A stretch of 64,000 nucleotides of DNA. It comes from Amycolatopsis japonica (GTDB lineage Bacteria; Actinomycetota; Actinomycetes; Mycobacteriales; Pseudonocardiaceae). Below the pieces are notes generated by a model. The model searched no databases. It had not been told where the DNA came from and saw only the letters and a program-made list of their open reading frames with translations. Where the stretch lies: the NCBI RefSeq assembly GCF_000732925.1, contig NZ_CP008953.1:4092001-4156000 (forward strand), in the 5' to 3' direction. The position numbers and the translations under genes are program-made. Of this stretch, positions 51,927 through 60,001 are shown piece by piece (the stretch's first letter is position 1; each line of letters starts with the position of its first letter).

Positions 51927-53183
51927 CTAAAGCCGTTGTTGTTGCCCGGATTCGCCGCCTTTCACCTGGCGGCCGGACTTCCAGACATCGGTCACGTGCG
52001 CCGGATCGGCGAGGACCCCGATGTCCAGCACCGGATCCGCGTCCAGCAGGAGGACATCGGCGTCGTAGCCGGCCAGCAGTTGCCCCGAGCGCGGCGCCTG
52101 CGGGCCGAGCGTGTCGGGCGCGACGGCCGTGGCCATCTCGATCGCCTCCAGCGGGGTGGCGCCGCCCTTGACCATCAGCGACAACTCGATGCCGCCCTTC
52201 CCCCACTGCGTCGGCCGGTCGGGGCCGGTCATCGCGAGGTCTGTGCCCAGCGCGATGGTGACGCCCGCCTCGCGGGCCAGCGCGATCGCGTCGAGATGCC
52301 GCCCGGCCACTTCTTCCAGCTTTCGCTTGGCATACGGCGGAACCAGATCGCTGGTGAGGAGCAGGTGCATGATCGCGCGGGTGGGCACCAGGATCGCGCC
52401 GGTCTCGCGCATCGCCGCGGCGGCTTCCTCGTCCAGGTAGGTGCCGTGCTCGATGGTGCGCACCCCCGCCTTCAACGCCGCCATGATGCCCGGCTTGCCG
52501 TGGCAGTGCGCCGCGACCACCCGCTCGGCCTGGCCGGCCACCTCGACGATCGCCGCCAGTTCGGCGTCGGTGAACTGCTGGTGATGCGGATGGTCCACTT
52601 CGGACAGGACGCCGCCGGAGGCGAAGACCTTGATGAGCCTGGCGTTGTTGCGCAGCTGCTCGCGAGCGGCCCGCGCGCATTCGGCCGGGCCGTCGGCGAG
52701 CCGCAGTTCGCCGCCGAGATGTCCGAAGTCGTTGATCCACGGGACGGGAAATCCGTGCACGTCGCCGTGCCCGCCGGTGGTCGACAACGCCGTGCCCGCG
52801 CTGTAGATCGTCGGTCCTTCGATGGTGCCCTCGGCGACCGCGCGGGCCAGATGGATGCCGAGACCACCGACCTCGCGAATGGAGGTGAAGCCGGAGTCGA
52901 GGCAGGCCCGCAAGTCCGACACGCACCGCGCCGACCGCAACGCGATCGGCTCGTGCATCAGATCGTGCAGGTCCGCACTGCGCAGACCCATGAAATGCCC
53001 GTGACAGTCCCACATTCCGGGCATCACGGTATGCCCGCGGGTGACGTCGGCGCCGGGAGTGGACGGCGCCTCGTCACGCGGACCGGCGTAGCGGATCCTG
53101 TCGCCTTCGACGATCACGACACCGTCGACGATCGGTGCGCCGCGTCCGGGAATCAGTTGAGAGGCTTCGATGCGTTGCTGCAT
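51927..53183 (-). CDS. Amidohydrolase (Xaa-Pro/imidazolonepropionase-like)
   Basis: A 418-residue amidohydrolase-superfamily metal enzyme: metal HxH in MWDCHGHF, a carboxylated-lysine-type K in LIKVFASGG, His in AAHCHGK and EHGTYL, and Asp in LGTDLAM. No signal peptide. Close groups hydrolyse Xaa-Pro, Xaa-Arg or N-acyl amino-acid amides. It heads the minus-strand NRPS operon, 78 bases before the carrier. It could trim a protective residue from a pro-product, clear peptide, or open a cyclic precursor; none is shown. Confidence 0.87.
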   Translation of the reverse strand: MQQRIEASQLIPGRGAPIVDGVVIVEGDRIRYAGPRDEAPSTPGADVTRGHTVMPGMWDCHGHFMGLRSADLHDLMHEPIALRSARCVSDLRACLDSGFTSIREVGGLGIHLARAVAEGTIEGPTIYSAGTALSTTGGHGDVHGFPVPWINDFGHLGGELRLADGPAECARAAREQLRNNARLIKVFASGGVLSEVDHPHHQQFTDAELAAIVEVAGQAERVVAAHCHGKPGIMAALKAGVRTIEHGTYLDEEAAAAMRETGAILVPTRAIMHLLLTSDLVPPYAKRKLEEVAGRHLDAIALAREAGVTIALGTDLAMTGPDRPTQWGKGGIELSLMVKGGATPLEAIEMATAVAPDTLGPQAPRSGQLLAGYDADVLLLDADPVLDIGVLADPAHVTDVWKSGRQVKGGESGQQQRL

Positions 53184-53268
53184 GCGGGCCAGAGAAGCAG
53201 ACCGCGACCGCTCCGGTCACGCGGCGACGATTGCACACCGCGAATCGCCGCTCACGGAAATATGATCG

Positions 53269-53715
53269 TCAGGCCCGCCGGAAATCCATGATCCAGTTGA
53301 GCTCCCACGTCTCGCCGCCGTCGACCGAGAAGGCCTGTTCCCAGCGGGCCGAATCCTCGGTGATGTCCGACCAGACGAACCGGACCCGCACGGGGGTGCC
53401 GCCCTCGGTGTCGTCGCCGTGGAAGACCCCGCGGCCATCGCTGAAACTGCCGACGACAGGCGGGAAGAGCCTCCCGGTGTCGCTGCTCGACCAGTTCAGC
53501 GACCACTTCTCGGTCGCGGGGTCGAACAGGCGCAAGGTCAGGCCCCGCACGCCGTCCGGGAAAACGATCTCGTCGACATTCGCCTTTCCTTCGAAAAGGC
53601 TCCAACACTTCGCGGGTGCGGTGAATTCGACCCAGTCGTCGCTGCCTGCCAATCGCTTGGCGAGGCGGCGGTTGTGGACATTCCACGATCCTACGAGGAA
53701 ATCGAAATCGCCCAT
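53269..53715 (-). CDS. Small lipocalin-like/DUF1579-like protein
   Basis: A 148-residue soluble protein beginning MGDFDFLVGSWNVHNRRL, then KCWSLFEGKANVDEIVFPDG, WSLNWSSSDTG and WELNWIMDFRR. The alternation of aromatic and short charged strands fits a beta-barrel of the DUF1579/lipocalin-like type. No catalytic motif seen. It lies between P450 and amidohydrolase on the same strand and may be part of the cluster or an independent gene. Confidence 0.7.
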   Translation of the reverse strand: MGDFDFLVGSWNVHNRRLAKRLAGSDDWVEFTAPAKCWSLFEGKANVDEIVFPDGVRGLTLRLFDPATEKWSLNWSSSDTGRLFPPVVGSFSDGRGVFHGDDTEGGTPVRVRFVWSDITEDSARWEQAFSVDGGETWELNWIMDFRRA

Positions 53716-53781
53716 GCGGAAACGGTATCACGCCCCGCGGCGAAGGCCTTGGGCTTTCGCGACGGGGCGTGCGGACGCGGT

Positions 53782-55008
53782 CTAGCCGTGCAGGGAAACC
53801 GGCAGCGAGACGAGGCCATGCATGATGGTGCTGGTCTTCCAGCGGAGCCGTTCCGGTTCCACGGCCAGCGCCAGGTCCGGAAACCGTTCCAGGAGCCTGC
53901 CGATGCCGATCTCGACCTGCAACCGGCCCAGCGGCGCGCCGGCGCAGTAGTGGATGCCGTGCCCGAAGGCGAGATGGCTGCCGAGCCCGCGGGTGATGTC
54001 CAGGCTGTCGGCGTTCGCGAACTTCTCCGTGTCCCGGTTCGCCGAACCCAGTGCCACCACCACGATCTCGCCGGCGGGAATGGTCACGCCGTCCAGGGCG
54101 ATGTCGTCGGTGGTGAAGCGGAACGTCGCCAGGCTGACCGAACCCTCGTAGCGCAGCAGTTCCTCGACCGCGGCGGGTAGCAACGACGGATCCGCCCGCA
54201 ACCGGGCGAGCTGGTCCGGATGGCGGAGCAAGGCGTACACCCCGTTGCCGACCATGCTCAACGTGGTGTCGTGCCCGGCCACCACGAGCAGGAAGACCAT
54301 CGCCACCAGTTCGTCTTTGCTGAGCCTGTCCCCTTCTTCGGTCGCCTGGACCAGCGCGCTGAACATGTCTTCGCCCGGGTCGGCGAGCTTCGCGTCGATC
54401 AGGTCCTCGGTGAACTTGGCGACCGCGGCCGAAGCCGTGGCCACTTCTTCCGGCATGTGATTGGCGCCGACGAGCGTGTTTGTCCAGGTACGGAACACTT
54501 TGCGGTTCGCGGGTGGAACGCCGAGCAGTTCGGCGAGCACGGTGATGGTCAGCGGAGCGGCCAGATCCTCGATCAATTCCGCCTCCCGCGCACCGGCCAT
54601 CTTGTCGAGCAGCTCCTCGGTGATCTCCTCGATCCGCGGCCGGAGGAGCTTCACCCGGCGTTCGGTGAAGGCCTTGCCGACCAGTCTCCGCAATCTGACG
54701 TGATTCGGCGGGTCACTGTTGAGCATATGCGCGGCGAGCTCGTCGTCGACCGACGCGGGCGCCTTGTCGGGCGACTCGGCGTGCCGGGCGAACAACTCGT
54801 TGACCCGCCGCCCGTCCTTGCTGATCCGCGGGTCCGCCAGCAGGGCGCGGGCGTCGTGGTAGCGGGTCACCATCCACACCTTGATACCGTGCGGCATCAT
54901 CACTTGCCGGGGCGGGCCCGCTTCCCGCAACCGCGCGTACAACGTGTAGGAATCCTGGACGAAGTCGGCCGAGAGCCTTTCGACGTTCGTCGTTCGACGG
55001 CTTTGCAT
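53782..55008 (-). CDS. Cytochrome P450
   Basis: A 408-residue bacterial class I P450: I-helix VAGHDTT, ExxR in EELLRYEG, and the heme-thiolate loop FGHGIHYCAGAPLGR. Start ATG at 55008 has GGAGG at a good distance; the longer GTG start at 55041 has none. It follows the ferredoxin gene by 54 bases, so the pair forms an electron-transfer unit (the reductase must come from elsewhere). It may hydroxylate the second NRPS product; its place at the edge leaves that open. Confidence 0.93.
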   Translation of the reverse strand: MQSRRTTNVERLSADFVQDSYTLYARLREAGPPRQVMMPHGIKVWMVTRYHDARALLADPRISKDGRRVNELFARHAESPDKAPASVDDELAAHMLNSDPPNHVRLRRLVGKAFTERRVKLLRPRIEEITEELLDKMAGAREAELIEDLAAPLTITVLAELLGVPPANRKVFRTWTNTLVGANHMPEEVATASAAVAKFTEDLIDAKLADPGEDMFSALVQATEEGDRLSKDELVAMVFLLVVAGHDTTLSMVGNGVYALLRHPDQLARLRADPSLLPAAVEELLRYEGSVSLATFRFTTDDIALDGVTIPAGEIVVVALGSANRDTEKFANADSLDITRGLGSHLAFGHGIHYCAGAPLGRLQVEIGIGRLLERFPDLALAVEPERLRWKTSTIMHGLVSLPVSLHG

Positions 55009-55062
55009 CAACGTCCTCCACGCGTCCGGCGGGCCGGACACGGTGTCTTGTTCGAGGCAGGG

Positions 55063-55299
55063 TCATTCGAGGGGCGCCAGCACCTCGCCGGTCGCCACGT
55101 CCACGACGCGGATCGCCTCCCGTGGGCAGGAATCGGCCGCGGCGAGCACTTCCTCGTCGGCTCCGATCTCGGCGTCGACCGGCTGCGAGCGGTCGCCGAC
55201 GATCCGGAACCGGTGCGGAAGGTCTCCCACGCACACCCCGGAACCCATGCACGAGTCCTGGTCCACGACGATCCGCCAGCGGCGACCGCTCTCGGTCAT
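55063..55299 (-). CDS. Ferredoxin (3Fe-4S type)
   Basis: A 78-residue ferredoxin with CMGSGVC and a later ADSCPREAI: three or four cysteines arranged as in P450-linked 3Fe-4S ferredoxins. It is immediately upstream of the P450 gene and should pass electrons to it. Confidence 0.93.
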   Translation of the reverse strand: MTESGRRWRIVVDQDSCMGSGVCVGDLPHRFRIVGDRSQPVDAEIGADEEVLAAADSCPREAIRVVDVATGEVLAPLE

Positions 55300-55450
55300 G
55301 TCAGTCTCCTTGGATTCGAACGGCGCCTTCGCCCGTTCAACTGCCGCTCCGGGTCCAGTTGAACGAAGGAGCCCGATGGTTCACGGGAACGGCTTGTGGC
55401 GCAAGGTGTTCTCTCCCTTGAACGCTGCCGGTTCCCGGTTGGCCGGGTTG

Positions 55451-55497
55451 GTCGTGAGTGGCGATTCGGGTTAGAACACGAATCGCCACTCACGACC
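55451..55497. repeat. Perfect 18-base palindrome GTCGTGAGTGGCGATTCG
   Basis: GTCGTGAGTGGCGATTCG (55451-55468) pairs with its inverse (55480-55497) around an 11-base loop. It lies between the ferredoxin and the metalloprotease starts. The GTCGTGAGTG end recurs in other intergenic repeats (e.g. near 13673, and inverted in the 41-base motif at 21656 and 58039). Confidence 0.85.
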
Positions 55498-55540
55498 GAC
55501 CCGGCCGAATCGAGACCGGAACCTCCAGAGGTGATTTTCC

Positions 55541-57871
55541 TTGCTACGAAGACTTTGTGCCGGCCTGTGCGCCGTCGTCCTCGTCTCCGGCTTGACAGCC
55601 GACATCCCGGCCGCCACCGCGGCACCCGCGGTCCCGGTGACCGCCGAGCCTCTCGGCGGGGACGACCTGCCCGGCCCCGGCGACGTCCAGCGCCGGAAAC
55701 TGCGGCAGCAGGCCCTCGCGGAGGTGTTGAAGGGCAAGGAAGTCGCCGAACGACGCGGCGCGAGCACCGTCGCGAAGACGCGCCGCGGCGGTGTCGACGA
55801 GTACGTCGAGCTGGCGCGGGAATCGACCGACCGGATCTTCGTGGTGCTCGCCGAATTCGGCGACCAGCGGCATCCGTCCTACCCCGACGTCGACACCGAC
55901 CCGGCCACTCCCGGCCCGGTACGCTTCGACGGCCCGCGTCGCGACCAGATCCCCGAGCCCGACCGACGCGTCGACAACACCACCATCTGGCAACCGGACT
56001 ACGACCGCCGCCATTACCAGGACCTGTACTTCTCCACCGCTCCCGGCGCCGACTCGGTCGCCAACTACTACCGGAAGCAGTCTTCCGGCCGGTTTTCGGT
56101 CGAGGGCATGGTCACCGACTGGACCACGGTGCCGTTCAACGAAGCCCGCTACGGACGGTCGAACGGTTTCCCGTGCGCGGGCGTCGTCTGCGCCAACGCC
56201 TTCGACCTGGTGACCGACGCCGCCAACGCCTGGTACGAGGGGCAACGCGCGGCCGGCCGGACACCGGAACAGATCCGGGCCCAGCTCGCCACCTTCGACG
56301 TCTGGGACCGTGACGACTTCGACCGGGACGGCGACTTCGACGAGCCGGACGGCTACCTCGACCACTTCCAGATCGTGCACGCCGGGGCTGATCAGGCCGA
56401 TGGGGACCGGGTACACGGCGAGGACGCCATCTACAGCCATAGCGCCTACGCGTTCGCCAACACCACCACCGGCCCGCAGCGCAACCGGCGGGGCGGGACC
56501 CAGATCGGTGACAGCGGAATCTGGGTCGGCAACTACACCATCCAGCCGGAAAACGGCGGCATAAGCGTGTTCTGCCGCGAATTCGCGCACGACCTCGGGC
56601 TGCCCGACCTGTACGACACCAACGGCGGCGCCAACAACGTCAGCTGGTGGTCGCCGATGGCGCAGCAGCGCGTCTCCGGGCCCGGCGAGGTCATCGGCAC
56701 GCGCATCAACGATCTGGACGCGTGGTCGAAACTTCAGCTGGGCTGGCTCGACTACGAGGTCGTGGTGGCGGGCCGGACCCGCACCCTCGAACTCGGCCCG
56801 CACGAATACAACTCGGCCAAGGCCCAAGGTGTCGTGGTCGTGCTGCCCGACAAGCAGAAGACGTTCCACTATGGACAGCCGTTCGCCGGGCTGAACCAGT
56901 GGTGGAGCACCAAGGGCAACAATCTGTCCACCACCATGACCCGGCCGATCGACCTGACGGGCAAGACGACGGCGTCGCTGACCCTGAAGGCCCGTTACGA
57001 CATCCAACCGGATTTCGACTTCCTCTACACACAGGTGTCGACCGACGGCGGCGTCACGTGGACCTCACTGGACGGAATCGCCGGTGACGCGCCGCTCCAG
57101 CGGAATTTCAGCGGTCAGCCGGGGTTGTCCGGCAGCTCGGGCGGGAACTGGGTGGACATGACCGTCCCGCTTGATGCCGTGGCGGGCAAGAAGGCTCTGG
57201 TCCGGTTCCAGTACCGCACCGACGGCGCTCTGGCGCGTAACGGGTTCTTCGCCGACGAGATCTCGATCGTCGCGGACGGCGCGCCACTGCTGACCGACGG
57301 AGCGGAGAACGGCGCGAACGGCTGGCAGCTAGACGGTTTCCGGACCGCGGGCGCCACCGAGACCCGCTCGTTCGACAACTTCTACGTCGCGTCGAACCGT
57401 ACCTACGAGTCTTATGGGCGGTATCTGCGTACGGGTCCCTACAACTTCGGGTTCCCGGACAAGCCCGCGTTCGTCGAGCATTTCCCGTATCAGACCGGGC
57501 TCGTGGTGTCCTATTGGGACACGTCCGAAATGGACAACAACACCAGCGAGCATCTCGGCTCCGGGCTGATCCTCCCGATCGACGCGCATCCGGCGCCGAT
57601 CTACAACATCGAGGGTGTGCCGTGGCGATCCAGGATCGCCGGCTACGACATGCCGTTCTCGCTCCGCAAGGCCGACTCGTTCACGCTTCACGTCAACGGG
57701 AAGCCCAGCTACATCCGCGGGCAGAACGCCGTGCCGCTGTTCGACGACACCGGGACGTTCCTGTTCCCCGAGCAGCCGAACGCCGGTGTGCTCCTGCCGG
57801 CCACCGGGACCACGATCCGGGTGCTTTCGCAGCACGGTACTTCGATGCGGATCCGGGTGGACCACAAGTAG
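55541..57871 (+). CDS. Secreted M6-type metalloprotease homologue with altered zinc site
   Basis: A 776-residue protein with an N-terminal Sec signal (LRRLCAGLCAVVLVSGLTAD to ~TAA) and an immune-inhibitor-A-like M6 domain (~70-500): QSSGRFSVEG, FDRDGDFDEPDGYLDHFQIVHAG, and LGLPDLYDTNGG. M6 proteases have HExxH here; this protein reads REFAH (Arg346, Glu347, His350), so the first zinc-binding His is lost. A C-terminal carbohydrate-binding/MAM-like part follows (~470-620). It should be exported; catalytic activity is doubtful unless the Arg is a sequence error. Confidence 0.85.
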   Translation: MLRRLCAGLCAVVLVSGLTADIPAATAAPAVPVTAEPLGGDDLPGPGDVQRRKLRQQALAEVLKGKEVAERRGASTVAKTRRGGVDEYVELARESTDRIFVVLAEFGDQRHPSYPDVDTDPATPGPVRFDGPRRDQIPEPDRRVDNTTIWQPDYDRRHYQDLYFSTAPGADSVANYYRKQSSGRFSVEGMVTDWTTVPFNEARYGRSNGFPCAGVVCANAFDLVTDAANAWYEGQRAAGRTPEQIRAQLATFDVWDRDDFDRDGDFDEPDGYLDHFQIVHAGADQADGDRVHGEDAIYSHSAYAFANTTTGPQRNRRGGTQIGDSGIWVGNYTIQPENGGISVFCREFAHDLGLPDLYDTNGGANNVSWWSPMAQQRVSGPGEVIGTRINDLDAWSKLQLGWLDYEVVVAGRTRTLELGPHEYNSAKAQGVVVVLPDKQKTFHYGQPFAGLNQWWSTKGNNLSTTMTRPIDLTGKTTASLTLKARYDIQPDFDFLYTQVSTDGGVTWTSLDGIAGDAPLQRNFSGQPGLSGSSGGNWVDMTVPLDAVAGKKALVRFQYRTDGALARNGFFADEISIVADGAPLLTDGAENGANGWQLDGFRTAGATETRSFDNFYVASNRTYESYGRYLRTGPYNFGFPDKPAFVEHFPYQTGLVVSYWDTSEMDNNTSEHLGSGLILPIDAHPAPIYNIEGVPWRSRIAGYDMPFSLRKADSFTLHVNGKPSYIRGQNAVPLFDDTGTFLFPEQPNAGVLLPATGTTIRVLSQHGTSMRIRVDHK

Positions 57872-57910
57872 CGAGCGTCTCGTGGGGCTGGTCCTTCACA
57901 CCTTCCCAAG

Positions 57911-57965
57911 TACATGAAGGCCCCCTTCCTTGCGCTAGGCGCAAGGAAGGGGGCCTTCATGTACC
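57911..57965. repeat. 25-base perfect palindrome GTACATGAAGG...CCTTCATGTAC
   Basis: The arms 57911-57935 and 57941-57965 match perfectly around CTAGG. Same family as 21428-21480, with which it shares the outer 19 bases of each arm. It follows the metalloprotease gene and may serve as a terminator. Confidence 0.88.
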
Positions 57966-58038
57966 GCCTAGAACCCTCGTGAGTACCCAGGACCAGAGCG
58001 CCCCGTGCAGTCCAACGGCCACCCACATTCATTAGATA

Positions 58039-58080
58039 CCTAAGACAGCCTTGGCCCTAACGACCCAAAACACTCACGAG
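58039..58080. repeat. 41-base motif, second copy
   Basis: CCTAAGACAGCC...CACTCACGA matches 21656-21698 at about 36 of 41 positions by eye. In both places it sits after the palindrome and at the 3' end of a small minus-strand zinc-protein gene; here it supplies the last codons and stop of the DUF1272 gene. Confidence 0.8.
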
Positions 58081-58322
58081 GCCTGCGTGCAGGAAGCGTG
58101 CGCGTTGACCACTCGCCGCGCCGACGGCGGGTGACGTTCGAGCAGAGCGGCCGGCCGCACGGGACGCCGTACGAGTTCGCCCCCGCAGTTGGGGCACACG
58201 CCACCGAAGCGCTCTTCAGCGCAGCCAGGGCAAAAGGTGCACTCGAAGGTGCAGATCCGCGCGTCCGCCGAGGGCGGCAGATCCCGATCGCAGCACTCGC
58301 AGTTCGGCCTGATCTCGAGCAT
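58074..58322 (-). CDS. DUF1272 zinc protein
   Basis: An 82-residue protein matching DUF1272 closely: start MLEIRPNCECCDRDLPPSADA, then CTFECTFCPGCAEE and CPNCGGELVRRP. Eight cysteines in paired CxxC motifs should bind two zinc ions. Function unknown. The last ~25 residues (SARRVVNAHASCTQAS) are unlike the family and come partly from the 41-base repeat, so the original end may have been replaced. Confidence 0.9.
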   Translation of the reverse strand: MLEIRPNCECCDRDLPPSADARICTFECTFCPGCAEERFGGVCPNCGGELVRRPVRPAALLERHPPSARRVVNAHASCTQAS

Positions 58323-58427
58323 GCCGCGGACTCTACCCGAGGCGCCTGTTCACCTGAGCGATGTCGGATCGGGAGGCGATCCACGAGACTCCATCCCCTG
58401 ACCGCCGAGCAGGTTCTGGAGGGTTCA

Positions 58428-59024
58428 GTGAGCAGTGACGACTCGAACGAGGGCGGAATCTCCCGGCGCGGCTTTCTCGCGCGGACCGCGACCGCGTCCG
58501 CCGCGCTGGCCGTCGCCGGCCCGGACGCGGCGAGCGCGGAGCCGGACGGCCGGGGAGACGGTCTCGTCGACGTGGAGTTGCGGGTCAACGAGCGCGTGGA
58601 GCGGCTGCGGCTCGATCCGCGGGTGACGTTGCTCGACACGGTACGCGACAGGCTCGGGTTGACCGGGACGAAGAAGGGCTGTGACCGCGGTCAGTGCGGG
58701 GCGTGCACGGTGCACGTCGACGGACGGCGGGTGCTGGCCTGCCTGACGCTGGCGGGCTCGGTCACCGGCAAACGGGTCACCACCATCGAGGGGCTGGCGC
58801 GCGGCTCCGCGTTGCATCCGGTGCAGCAGGCGTTCCTCGACCACGACGGTTTCCAGTGCGGCTTCTGCACTTCCGGGCAGATCATGTCGGCGGTCGCCGT
58901 CCTTCGGGAAGGACAGGCACGTTCGCCGGAGCAGATCCGGGAGGTCATGTCCGGCAACATCTGCCGTTGCGGCGCGTACGGCCCCATCGTCGACGCGATC
59001 CGGGCTGTGGGAGCGGCGGACTGA
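58428..59024 (+). CDS. Molybdenum hydroxylase 2Fe-2S subunit, Tat-exported (PaoA/YagT-like)
   Basis: A 198-residue protein. A Tat signal SRRGFLARTATASAALAVAG lies at ~10-30. The plant-type 2Fe-2S motif is CDRGQCGACTVH...C, and the second cluster has CGFCTSGQ...CRCGAYG. It is the small subunit of a xanthine-oxidase-family enzyme like PaoABC, whose Fe-S subunit carries the Tat signal and takes the others across the membrane. GTG start at 58428 with GGAGGG upstream; its stop overlaps the next ATG by one base. Confidence 0.93.
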   Translation: MSSDDSNEGGISRRGFLARTATASAALAVAGPDAASAEPDGRGDGLVDVELRVNERVERLRLDPRVTLLDTVRDRLGLTGTKKGCDRGQCGACTVHVDGRRVLACLTLAGSVTGKRVTTIEGLARGSALHPVQQAFLDHDGFQCGFCTSGQIMSAVAVLREGQARSPEQIREVMSGNICRCGAYGPIVDAIRAVGAAD

Positions 59025-60001
59025 TGCGGCCCTACGACTTCACGGTCACCCGCGGCGTGGCCGAGGCGCTCGACCGCGGCGGCGCGCCGGGCGCGGCCTA
59101 TCTCGCGGGCGGCACGACGCTGGTGGACCTCATGAAGCTCGAGGTGCTGACACCGAGCCGGGTTGTCGACATCAACCGCCTGCCGCTGACCGGGGTGTGG
59201 ACGGACCGGCACGGTCTGCACATCGCCGCGCTCGAGCGGATGAGCGACGTGGCCGCGCATCCGCTGGTGGGTGCGCGGTATCCCGTGCTCGCCGAGGCGC
59301 TGCTGGCCAGTGCCTCGCCTCAGCTGCGCAACATGGCCAGCATCGGCGGCAACCTGCTGCAGCGCAGCAGATGCGGCTACTTCCGGGACACCGCCACGCC
59401 GTGCAACAAACGAGCCCCCGGCTCCGGCTGCCCGGCGATCGCGGGCGCCAATCGCTCGCACGCCATCCTGGGCACCAGCGACTCCTGTGTGTCCACGCAT
59501 CCGAGTGACCTCGCGGTGGCCCTAGTGGCGCTGGACGCTTCGGTGCGGCTCACCGGCCGGGGAGGATCACGCGACGTCCGGCTCGACGGGTTCTACCGGC
59601 TGCCCGGCACCACGCCGCATCTCGAGAACGACCTGCGGCCGGGCGAGCTGGTGACCGAGGTGACCGTGCCACGGCTCGGCTGGGCCGATCGGTCTGCCTA
59701 CGTGAAGGTGCGGGACAGGACCTCCTACGAGTTCGCGCTCGTGTCGGTCGCCGCCGCGGTGCTGGTCCGCGACGGCGTCGTGCGGGACGTGCGGCTCGCC
59801 GCGGGCGGGGTCGGCACGCGGCCGTGGCGGTTGACCGCGGTCGAGGACGCACTGCGCGGCAGGCCGTTGCGGCTCGAAGTCGTCGAGAAAGCCGCCGCGG
59901 CCACCGAAGGAGCCCGGCCGCTGGCCCACAACGCTTTCAAAGTGCCTCTGCTGAAACGCACGATCACCCGTGCCCTGATGAAGCTGGCGGACCGGCCATG
60001 A
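59024..60001 (+). CDS. Molybdenum hydroxylase FAD subunit (PaoB/YagS-like)
   Basis: A 325-residue CO-dehydrogenase-flavoprotein-like subunit: AGGTTLVDLMKLEV and NMASIGGNLLQRSRCGYFRD, with CNKRAPGSGCPAIAG, the extra cysteines that in YagS/PaoB bind a 4Fe-4S cluster, then a C-terminal domain. No signal of its own. The ATG overlaps the previous stop by one base and its stop overlaps the next ATG, so the subunits are made together. Confidence 0.93.
   Translation: MRPYDFTVTRGVAEALDRGGAPGAAYLAGGTTLVDLMKLEVLTPSRVVDINRLPLTGVWTDRHGLHIAALERMSDVAAHPLVGARYPVLAEALLASASPQLRNMASIGGNLLQRSRCGYFRDTATPCNKRAPGSGCPAIAGANRSHAILGTSDSCVSTHPSDLAVALVALDASVRLTGRGGSRDVRLDGFYRLPGTTPHLENDLRPGELVTEVTVPRLGWADRSAYVKVRDRTSYEFALVSVAAAVLVRDGVVRDVRLAAGGVGTRPWRLTAVEDALRGRPLRLEVVEKAAAATEGARPLAHNAFKVPLLKRTITRALMKLADRP

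Noticed and set aside
21414..58080. A 36-kb genomic island bounded by repeats
   Set aside because: The repeats are probably common intergenic elements; there is no integrase, tRNA or target duplication to support an island.
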